A stretch of 64,000 bases of DNA from Morella rubra (lineage: Eukaryota > Streptophyta > Magnoliopsida > Fagales > Myricaceae): NCBI GenBank assembly GCA_003952965.2, contig CM025852.1, forward strand, positions 26,267,457 through 26,331,456, read 5' to 3'. The translations under genes were made by a program, and so were the position numbers. Shown piece by piece: positions 47,745 to 64,000 of this stretch. How positions within the stretch are numbered: the first letter of the stretch is position 1; each line of letters begins with the position of its first letter. The notes beneath the pieces are model-generated. The model was given only the letters and a program-made list of their open reading frames with translations, was not told the DNA's origin and searched no databases.

Positions 47745-47762
47745 ATTCCATTTCTATTATCA

Positions 47763-55013
<7,251 letters not shown>

Positions 55014-55917
55014 ATTAATTAAAGAGGGATGTTTATTTATCATCGATAGTTAATCTGTTATTCGATTGATGGGGGGTTAGGGCTAGGTTTAAAAATAGGT
55101 TTAGGATTTCCCTGTAATTGCTATTCAGAACAACTGTTAATTCTGTTTGCCTGGGGGTCTTCATTTGGACCCAGTTATTCACTGTAACCTGAGCAATTTC
55201 TTGGATGTTCAACATCCTTTTTTTCCAATGAATGTCAAATGCTAATCCTGGTAACCACAGTCTAACAGAACAATTATCTCTTTAAATTATCAGTCTAATT
55301 CTGTTGATCCTTTCTTCAGCTCACTCTCAACAGAGATTTAGTCTAAGCTCAAGGATAGAAACACAGGAGCTGAACTCAAAAGAGGAATTCTGGTACCTTC
55401 TCATACTTGGCTAGTTGGCTTGAGATGCTCATTGCTCAAGCACAGGCTGCACTATCCCTTCCGTGAGCGTCCTTCTAAAGTTTCTCAAGACCCCCCAGTC
55501 TGCATCTACTCCCATTAATAACTTACCCAAAGGTAAAAAAAAAAAAAATCGAAAGATCTAGATCCAGGTGCCCAACGTCAGAGCTTATGAGTTGACAATA
55601 ATTTTTTTTTTTTTCTAGCTACATTAAGATCCCAATTTAAAAGAAAAAATAAAAAAGCTAGAGAACATGGGCTTGTGGGGGGTGGGCCAGTCATGCTTAT
55701 TTTCTGTGGGTAAATATAATTTTAAGAGAACAACAATGAAAAGGACGATTCAACCAAAACCACGACGTAGGTTTCCTGCATACCAATGTGGCATTGTCTA
55801 CCTTGACGTGGACATATATTTTTCCTCAAAAAGTAACACCTTTTCGCACAGAAATACTTTTTACTTCTCTAACGCTCGCTCTTCCCCTTTTTTTTCTCGG
55901 CAAATTTAGGGTTTGAA
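55014..55917. other. REF6 3' UTR and upstream region of the CCCH gene
   Basis: About 250 bases of 3' UTR, then spacer with an A13 run near 55537 and a T13 run near 55603. No TATA box is clear. 55850-55910 is pyrimidine-rich, as expected of a plant leader. Confidence 0.45.
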
Positions 55918-55944
55918 ATGTGGAGGGATGATGGGAGCCTCTAA
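55918..55944 (+). promoter_or_regulatory. Overlapping upstream ORF at the CCCH gene start
   Basis: An ATG at 55918 opens a nine-codon frame (MWRDDGSLS ends at TAA 55942-55944) that overlaps the two in-frame ATGs of the main ORF at 55928 and 55931. Ribosomes using it would bypass the main start, so it could lower CCCH protein output. Confidence 0.5.
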
Positions 55945-58900
55945 ATCAATGTCCGTTACGAATACCAACACCGAAGACCCGGAATTAGGTTTGCAGTGTT
56001 CGCAGTCCCCTAATCCCGATCTCGATCATGCACCGTCGGATCCCAATCACGCTGCAGAGGTTGAGGTCGAGGTTGATTCAGAGGCCATTCAGGATAAGCT
56101 TGAGGACCTGGATTTGAAAGATATATCAGAAGCGGTTCTGAAGGAAGAGGCTGAGAAAGATGGGAACTGGGATTTGAAAGATGCCGATGAAGCGCAGGAG
56201 GCTGAGGAAGTGAAGGGGGATTCGAATTGGGAAGAAGTGAGGGCCTGTGAGAGCGAATGGAACGGTTGGGATGATAATGGGAACGATAATGAGATTGTGG
56301 TTGACAAGGTGGTAGTGGAAGAAGGTGGAGAGGAGGAAGACAGTGATGGCAGAAATGGTAATCCTGTTACCAATAAGTATCAGTATCAATATCAGTATCC
56401 GGTGCGTCCCGAGGCTGAAGATTGCTCCTTTTACCTCAAGACTGGGACGTGTAAGTTTGGAGCCAATTGCAGGTTCAATCACCCTGTGAGACGGAAATCC
56501 CAGGTATACACCTAGTCATATATTTATGATTATGTGTGTTTATTCGTGTATGTACTATTCCAATATTGTTTCAGCAAAGGAGAAGCTGATTCTGTTGCGG
56601 GCGGATTGGTCCGATTGGAGAGAAAAAAAGAAAGGTTGTGGACATGTAGAACACTGCGTTTGTAGGGATTCCATGAGAGTAATGTATAACTATGTTTGTT
56701 TCGATGGAAACTAGTTTCTGAACAAGTTTGCATGTAATTGTTTTGCTTCAAGGGATTTTATTTTTCTTTCTTTAGTTTTATGTCGATTGTAGATGTTGAC
56801 GATTTGTATCTTTTCTCTCTCGATTTTCCTTTTTAATGGGTGGAAAAAATTTCCGTCAAAATGAATGGGCAGTGGGTGCGTTGTTTGTTTTGCTTTCAAG
56901 CATCAATGGAGTTTTCAGCTAGCCTCCTATAAATGGAATGTTCTCGTCCTAACTTTTTGTCTTTGGGTGTCTTGATTATATTGATTTGAAGGCTGTTAAG
57001 GAGAAGGTGAAGGAATGGGAAGAATCTACAGAGAAGCCAGGCCAGACAGAATGCAAGGTCCTTGTCACTGTTACCATGGTCTTCAACAGACGTCTTTGCT
57101 AGCTCAGTTTTAACAGGAGTTGCTTTACTAACATGCATCATATCTTTCGTGTGTTTTCTTATAAATATTAAGAATATTTATGGTTCAATTGTGTGGCCCA
57201 AGATAGAGCTGATTGATGGAAAATTAAAATTACGTTAATGGTTCTTTGCAGCTGACTCTAGATAGGACAATGCCTGGTTCATAATTTGAATTACCAAGTG
57301 GGTCCTAGCTTAGTTACTAGATACTTACAAGCATCTCTAATGGAGGTTGGTTCTTGGACTCAATTCATACTTTTGGAGAAATTAGTTGAGGTGGGAAATA
57401 TATTTTTGTATTGTTGATGTTGATGACATTGTGTTGAACGACATTGCTCACATGTGTCAAGAATCATATCGTTCCTTCTCCATAACATTGAGTGATGGGT
57501 CAAATTGGTAGATTCATGCCAGACCTGAATGTGGATTTATGGTATGCTTACATGCCCACAGTAAGAAACTGGAATTTTTAACCTTCACCTGCTGCATCCC
57601 ACCCTTCACTAGTTAATCTCAAGCCCAAGGGCAGTCTAGGGTAGAAAACTTCCACGTTCTTGATAATTAAAGGCCATTGTGTTTACGAAGATATATAAGC
57701 CCCTTTTACCTCTTGATTTGATTTTTTGTCCTTAAGCTTTGTTATTGTTCAAGTTGATGTAAATATTGCACTGTTAGGAACTTCAACTATTGGCAGCTAG
57801 CAATAGCTTGCATCTATTTCTCTAATGTGAATTGTTAAGGTATCTACATGAATATGTTTGATGAACTCTCTCCATTTTTCTTAATTAGTTCTTAATTAGT
57901 TCTTTGGTGTGAAATTATTTATTCAGATTCTAGTATGTTTTGGGCTCTTGCGAGGAAAGTGGTTTGGGAAAGGTAGAGGAGGTTTGAGCAAAATTCAAAT
58001 ATCTGCTTGGTCCACTGTGAAATTACACACAAACGATTCCTTTTAGTGATTAACACTGCCCGAAAATAGTGTGTTCAATTAACAAAATGGTCCCCACCCC
58101 TAGCCCCAGCCCCAAAAAAAAAAAAATCTGTTCCGAGCAATATGTGAAGAAAGCATACTAGATTGGCAAAAGCCTGATGCCTGGGTTTACCTTGATGGTT
58201 TGAATAAGGAATGATTTTCTTCCATACTTGTAGAAAGTGAAAAAATTTCTGTACTTGTCACAAATTTATAAAAGGAAAAGAATAAGAGTAGCTGTGTCAT
58301 CTGAAAATCCATGCATATAAATAACTTAGGTAACAATCTGTGTTACAGTGTGTGTGATGTGCCAGTTTGATCTTTATATCCCATGGAAGATAATTGTGTG
58401 AGATAATGAATTTTTATGACTATTTGGCCACTTACTTTTGGAGGTGTTATTTTGTATGAAATTGATGAAAATCTCTTCTTCACTTTTACATTTTCTCTCG
58501 TTATGTACCACGTGTTGGACTATGTGCAATGTGCATGATATAATAGTGATTGTTTTGGTGGTCTTATAATTCTTCCGTTGAGCATTGTTTCAGTATTACT
58601 TGAGGTCAGGAGGGTGCAAGTATGGAAAAGCTTGCAGATACAATCACAGTAAAGGCAAAACTTCAGGAACCACACTTCTGGAGCTTAACTTTCTGGGTTT
58701 GCCAATCCGATTGGTATTACTTCTATATCTTAATTATAATTTGACACATCTGTGATGTTATATTTCGCTCTTCTTTTCTCATTCTGCAATTCCGTTGTGA
58801 GATTCTCTTTAGTAGCTTTCCGTGGTCTAGGGGAGCAGTTATTATGATAAATTGCAATAATTCATCCCAGGGAGAGAAAGAGTGCCCCTACTACATGCGT

Positions 58901-60741
58901 ACTGGCTCCTGCAAGTATGGTGCAAACTGTAGGTTTAATCATCCCGACCCTACAGCAGTGGGAGGAAGTGACAACGCTTCAGGATTTGGAAATGGAGGAT
59001 CTGCTGCATTAGGTGCTTTGCAATCATCACTGACATCCTGGTCTTCGCCTAGGACATTGAATGAAACTGCTCCCTTTGTACCAATGGTGCTTTCACCTAC
59101 GCATCCCCAAAGCCCAGAATGGAATGGGTATCAGGTACTTCGTATTTTATGTACTATCGTCACTTGTGTATTGAATAAAGTAAGTTTCATGTGCCATCTT
59201 GGATGTCAATCCTCTGAAAATGCTGCTATTCTTTGGTCTATAAAGTTAATATCTTAGTGCATAGTCCTTGTTATTTCCCAATCTTTCTGGTTTAAATTGT
59301 GTCCTGCAGCCAGTGCCAATGTAATTGTTTTGGTTTTTAATATGATGTCTCTGCATACAGACAATTATGCTTGCATTTCCATTTGTTATCAATGTTAAAC
59401 TTAGCTTATTCTGGGATGTTGGGTTTACATAACAAAAAAAGAGTACTGCTACCCTTCTTCTCAAGGCATTTGGGGGATTAAAGATATTGTTAAAGGTATT
59501 GGGGTGATATGTCTCAGAAAAAGTTACAAACGTGTTCGTTGGACAAATTCTTTGAGTGACTCAACCCAAGAACTATTGAGACTGTACCCCTGGGCATCTC
59601 ACAAATCAATTATTGAAAGAAATTGACCTCATACATGAGTTGTACTTTTGGTATTATCTGAAACGATATTTGTCCTCAATGTAATCCTTAGAATTAATGG
59701 TTGAACTGAGGTTGACGGGATGGCCTTCCATGGTAGCCGGAATGGATAAAAGAGTTTCTATATTATATCCCACAAGTTGGGATTTTATCATGGGGTTCCA
59801 AATGCCTTTCGGTGAGAATTTAAATGCTAGGTAAGGAGAAAGGATCAATCGTGCAGTTGCTCTTCTGCTTTTGAAAAATCTGGTAGTTCTCCAGCCAATC
59901 TACGTCTCGGGCACTTTTTGCACCCATGGGAATACATGCAACAAACTTTTTATCTCTTGGGGTGTGGTTTATGTTTTGTGCCTCATGGCTAGGTTACCTT
60001 CTGTTTAGTGCTTTTTTTTCCTTTTTCTTTTGCCTGATTAAATGGGATGAATGGATGAGACATAGTAAATGAAATCCTATTAATCTCATTTGTTTTTGGG
60101 CTGTTAAGGCTCCTGTATATCCACCAGAAAGGAGTGTACATCTGCCCATCACTTATGTCATGAGCCCGGCACCGGCAGAAACTAATTTGTATACACATCA
60201 TCAGCAGCAGATTCAAGTTGAAGAATATCCAGAGCGACCTGGCCAACCTGAGTGCAGTTATTTCTTAAAAAATGGGGATTGTAAGTTTAAATCTAATTGC
60301 AAATATCACCACCCTAAGGATAGGATGGTGAAGTCACTTCCATGCGCTCTCAGTGACAAGGGTCTTCCTTTGAGACCTGTAAGTTCATATTGGTAGACTA
60401 TTTAACAAACTTGAGATATGTTAAAAAACAAGATGAAGTTTGTCATATGGTTCTTAATATTCATTTCGTTCTGAAAAGTTTCTCGTATGCTTTCTATGCT
60501 CTGATTAGTTCCTCATGAATTTGTTTCCTTTGAAATCCAGGATCAGAATATCTGTTCGCATTATAGCCGCTATGGCATTTGCAAGTTTGGGCCGGCTTGT
60601 AAGTTTGACCATCCAATACACCCAGCTTCTTCACCTGCGGCACGACTTGATCAGCATCCTTCCTTTGGAAACTCTGTAACTACAGAAAGGGTTGGGGTGG
60701 CTGGAAGCGGAAGCGAAGCTACACTTCAGCAGCCTATGTAG
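55928..60741 (+). CDS. CCCH zinc-finger protein with five fingers (C3H43-like)
   Basis: Six exons: 55928-56503, 56992-57057, 58594-58713, 58871-59134, 60109-60378, 60541-60741; 498 residues. The frame extends upstream only to TTG, so the paired ATGs at 55928 and 55931 set the start. The N-terminal 155 residues are strongly acidic (Glu/Asp). Five C-x8-C-x5-C-x3-H fingers follow, beginning [36 protein letters not shown] and CSHYSRYGI. This is the plant-type tandem CCCH group of Arabidopsis C3H43 (At3g48440) and C3H67. Family members bind RNA or DNA; targets of this one are unknown. All exon junctions are phase 0. The second finger is split by the exon 2-3 junction directly after its first Cys-Lys, and exon 2 has an unusual donor, AAG|GTCCTT. 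Confidence 0.92.
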
Positions 60742-61430
60742 AAATTTTTGTATTAGAGGCCCTAGAATTCTTAGGATTCTCAAAGTACCAAGGATTTGTA
60801 ATCTTATATTTATGTAACAAAACGAGAGTGGGCCTTGTTTTTGAAGGGGGCTGAGCAGGTTTGGTACCCCCAGCGCCAGAAGATTCCCTTATAGCTCCTT
60901 TAATCTATAAGCCATCTTCTATTTATTTCTCGTAGTCATCAATTTTTTATTTTCTCAAGATATGTTTTAGGCTTTCGTGTTGCTATTCTTTGTCCAGGCC
61001 CTCACTCACTTGTAACACAATATGGGGATAATGGGAAACCCTAGGGGACTCGATATAAATTACCCCAACAAGCCTGAAGCCACAACAAATGCAAGCTCCA
61101 AGGGAAAAAAAAGAAAAAGAAAAAAAAAAGGAAGACGAAGTCGTTTCCTACAATGAAGGTTATATAATCTTGCGGCCCTTCATAGGGAGAGATGAGGCAT
61201 ACGGAGAATCACTTGGTGGGCCATCACTGTCGTTCAGCCTCATTGCTACACGGGCCAGGCCCTCGCTGCAAGGGTCGTTATTTTGGAAACAAATGGGCTG
61301 ACCATATAGAACTAGGCCCATTCTATAACTCACCAAAACCCAATCGAGGGTAGTCGGTTTCCAGGAGGTGATTCGGGGCTAGCCCATTTTACACCCCCGA
61401 TTCCAACGTTGTACATAAAGCCACGTGCAG
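60742..61430. other. 3' UTR of the CCCH gene and spacer
   Basis: A-rich around 61100-61140. The 70-codon frame at 61089-61301 is low-complexity at its start and shows no family signature. No RNA gene seen. Confidence 0.45.
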
Positions 61431-61439
61431 ATCACACAA

Positions 61440-61740
61440 AGTCCAGCCATATCGGTCCATACGAAATGGTGTCCATATATTTTAATTGCATATTTAGCCA
61501 GCTTAATACTTGATGTGATGACACGTATAATGTCTCCTTTCCATGTTTTGAAACAAAACTATTCATTGCCGATTGGGCCACTATATTTGTGATGAAAAAT
61601 ACTGCTGATTTTTGCCTATTAAGGACCTGCCCCGACCAAGTCATATATTTTTCCAAAAATAAATTCAGCTGGACAGCATCCTGCACAGAAGCGCGGGAAA
61701 AATAAAAGAACATCATTCGCAAAGAAAAGATGCGTTATGG
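61440..61740 (-). mobile_element. LINE reverse-transcriptase fragment, inverted and broken
   Basis: The minus strand reads HLFFANDVLLFF and then, after a frameshift, QDAVQLNLFLEKYMTWSGQV and LNRQKSAVFF, the region around the catalytic FADD box of plant L1-type LINE reverse transcriptase. The box is FAND, so one catalytic Asp has become Asn. It is in the opposite orientation to the LINE pieces that follow. Non-functional. Confidence 0.8.
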
Positions 61741-61800
61741 AAGGGGCATTCGAGTTCAATTTAATCCCTCGAAAGTGCTGAGTATCTGCGTCGATCTAGT

Positions 61801-62460
61801 TTGTGGGAGTCTTCCTCTCCTCGAGTGGCTTCCTGGATTTGGCGGGGTATTTTAAAATTGCGGCCTCATCTTCGATCTTTTGTTTGTCGCCAGATTCGGG
61901 ATGGTGAATCTACAGAGGTGTGGCAGGATCCCTGGGTGGTGGGGTTGGTGGATTTTAGACCTAAGCCGCGCACTGTTGCGCTTGAAGAATGGGTACATGA
62001 GAAGGTCAGTTCTCTGATCTCTCCAGTCACTCATCAATGGGATAGGGCGCGTCTTTATCAGAGATTTGATGCAGAGAGTATTTCTCACATTCTTCGTCTC
62101 CCCCTTCTCCTGGATGGGAGCCAAGATAGGTGGATTTGGTCTCTTTCTTCCACTGGTCAGTACTCTGCAAGAACTATGTATCGTGCGCTTCTTCCTCAAT
62201 TTGATGAGGATTCGAGCCCCTTGCCTTTGGCTAAATGGAAACTGCTCTGGAAACTTAAGGTGCATGCTGGGCTGCGTCTATTGTTATGGAAGATTGCGTG
62301 TGGAATATCTTGCCTACTCGGTCCCGCATTGACTTGGCTATTCACCAATCTGTTTTGGAAACCAGCCTCTGTCCTCTCTGTGAAGTCCAGTTGGAGTCTC
62401 AAAATCATTTATTTCTCTCTCCCCGGCTCTCTCTCTCCAGCCTCCAGGTACTCTCTCTCT
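61801..62460 (+). mobile_element. LINE remnant: zf-RVT (reverse-transcriptase-associated zinc-binding) region
   Basis: An open frame reads SWIWRGILKLRPHLRSFVCR, IRDGESTEVWQDPWV, DRWIWSLSSTGQYSARTMYR and AKWKLLWKLKVHAGLRLLLWK, all typical of the C-terminal part of plant LINE ORF2. The zinc-binding cysteines (CPLCE) are reached only after a frameshift near 62290. It has no start codon of its own, so it is a fragment. Confidence 0.85.
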
Positions 62461-63307
62461 AGTTTATTTTTCGATTAGTGATTAAATTTATTTTAATTTT
62501 TGCTTGATAATGTGATGAAATTTGATTAGGAATTTAGGATTATTGAATTTATTATTGGGATCTGGAAAGGCAACGCATCATACTGCAAGTGAAAGAAGAG
62601 GAAGGGTCTCACTTTCAGCTCAAGTACTGTGTTTCAATTGTCAATTAGGATTTGGGTGACCGGCCATTGAATTTGTTATTGTTGAAATTGAATTTATTGT
62701 TTATGGATGCATAGAATCTGTTTGTGAATCTATAAATTTATTGTTATCAATTTATTGTTGTTGCAATCTATAAGGGATGATATGTGAATTTGTTTGTGAA
62801 TTTATAGAATTTTATGTAATTTGAATTTATTATTGTTGAATCTATTTAATTTATTGTTGTCAATTTATTGTTGCTGCAATCTATAGAATCTATTTGTGAA
62901 TTTGTTTGTGAATCTATAGAAATTTGATGCAATTGAATCTATAGAATTCGAGTCTTGGTAGGATTGACCACGATCGGATGCATCACACTTTTTGTTATTA
63001 TGGACTTAAATAACTTTGGATCACCATGTTCAATGTTAATCTACTAACCAACATCTGCCTTAAAGTACATAGCATATGCCGTGAATAATGGGTTAATATA
63101 TATATAAATATTAAAAGTTAATTTGATTGATTTTATTTCAAATACTCTCCAACTAACAATGCGTTTGATTGATTTAAAAGGATCATTATCCCCTCAATCT
63201 TAATATGTACAGGATTCTTTTGATGGTGCAATTATTTGAACTCAACTTGATGTTACCTTTCTTTAGGAGTTTGTCCCTCTTCTCATTGAATCCTAGTTCC
63301 GCCACTG
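62461..63307. mobile_element. AT-rich insertion splitting the LINE remnant
   Basis: Full of repeated words (GAATTTATTGTTG, GTGAATCTATAGAATTT) and non-coding. The right edge, GAATCCTAGTTCCGCCACTG, is the complement of CAGTGGCGGAACTAGGATTC, a typical terminus of plant hAT-like elements. The matching left terminus was not found, so the left boundary is approximate. Confidence 0.45.
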
Positions 63308-63329
63308 GTTTTTCTTCACATGGAAACTA

Positions 63330-63815
63330 AGATTCTGGATGTGATAGACCCGTTAGTGGGGGAGGCTGAAGCATTGTGTTTGGGTGTTTAATATTGCTGC
63401 TCGTATGGAGTGGTCTCAGGTTATTTTTGAAGGGGACTCTTTTATTGTGATGGATTCGGTTGGCAGGAGTATAGCTGATTGCCCGTGGAAAATAGTGCAC
63501 ATTATCTCTTGGCTTCAAGATCAGTTTTCCTCTCATCCCTCCTTCCGTTGTGTTTTTTCTCCCAGATATGCGAATATGGCTGCTCATAGTCTTGCCCAAT
63601 GGGCTGCTTCCTCCCTCAAGGAGGGATGCTTTCCCGAGTTTCATGGGCACCATCAGTGGTTTCCTTGGGTGTAAGAGGGTTTTGAGCCCCCTTAGTTGTT
63701 GGGCGTTTGTTTTGGTTTCTGTTGTCTTTTTTCTGTTTTTTGTGGTGGTTGTTCTGTATGTACGCTTGTGTTTCGTTTATAGTAGTGGCTTTGTTGATTA
63801 AAAAAAAACCAAAAA
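63330..63815 (+). mobile_element. LINE remnant: RNase H-like domain and 3' tail
   Basis: EAEALCLGV in one frame and, after a frameshift, MEWSQVIFEGDSFIVMDSV, WKIVHIISWLQDQF and ANMAAHSLAQWAAS match the RNase H-like domain (RVT_3) at the end of plant LINE ORF2. After the stop at 63674 a T/G-rich tail ends in a short A run at 63801-63809, consistent with a LINE 3' end. Non-functional. Confidence 0.8.
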
Positions 63816-64000
63816 CCAACAAAAAGATGTCTGAAAATAGACCAACATAAAACTAGGAAGCTTTATATACAAGAACTCCGCGTCAAAACTCGGAAAGTGC
63901 ATTAACCATATCCTGAGAGAGATAAATTTGCATTCATCAAGAAAAAAAGAAAACTCTTGTATATCCTGAAATTACAAACTGAACTCAGAATATCCAACGG
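63816..64000. other. Spacer at the end of the window
   Basis: AT-rich DNA after the LINE tail; no feature recognised. Confidence 0.4.

Overview
The window is nuclear DNA from a flowering plant, most likely a woody eudicot. Support: GT-AG introns of 75-1500 bases, AT-rich intergenic DNA with MITE-like palindromes and a decayed LINE, pyrimidine-rich leaders, and plant-specific families (STICHEL-like, EMB1006-type PPR, four-MA3 MRF, REF6). All nine protein genes are on the + strand. I rebuilt each coding path by hand from splice sites and reading phase. Eight of the nine close to a whole number of codons; the TPR gene does not, because one of its exons is damaged.

Layout: 210-5513 STICHEL-like protein (DNA polymerase III gamma/tau-like AAA+); 6714-14198 Ufm1-specific protease; 15350-18357 chloroplast-type PPR protein (EMB1006-like); 18358-21870 gene-poor repeats; 21874-25939 MA3-domain translation regulator (MRF/ECIP1 family) with TATA box and leader intron; 27038-27416 MITE; 27572-33804 TPR protein; 34271-38033 CbbY-type sugar bisphosphatase; 39614-44357 exonuclease III/AP-endonuclease-like protein (APE1L type); 44358-47762 intergenic; 47763-55013 REF6-type JmjC histone demethylase with four C2H2 fingers; 55928-60741 protein with five CCCH fingers; 61430-63810 broken, rearranged LINE. 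No rRNA, tRNA, CRISPR or prokaryotic feature was seen.

The genes form no single pathway. They are a conserved neighbourhood: from memory, Arabidopsis chromosome 3 carries Ufm1 protease, MA3 protein, CbbY, APE1L, REF6 and CCCH43 in the same order (At3g48380-At3g48440), and STICHEL-like 2/MA3 and MA3/TPR neighbours occur at At4g24790-800 and At5g63190-200. The window looks like an unreduced version of a block that Arabidopsis split after whole-genome duplication.

Two places are structurally suspect. Exons 12-13 of the Ufm1 protease appear twice with 706 bases that match as far as I can read, separated by an indel-rich third copy. The end of the TPR gene plus the start of CbbY also appears twice (about 31079-32560 and 32943-34483), joined by an indel-rich copy of CbbY exon 1 and intron 1. 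Both look like false duplications from unpolished long reads, though recent real tandem duplication is not excluded. I found no convincing new biological system. The most original signals are the duplication/noise architecture, a seven-copy charged repeat inside REF6, a MITE family flanking the Ufm1 protease, and upstream ORFs before REF6 and the CCCH gene.
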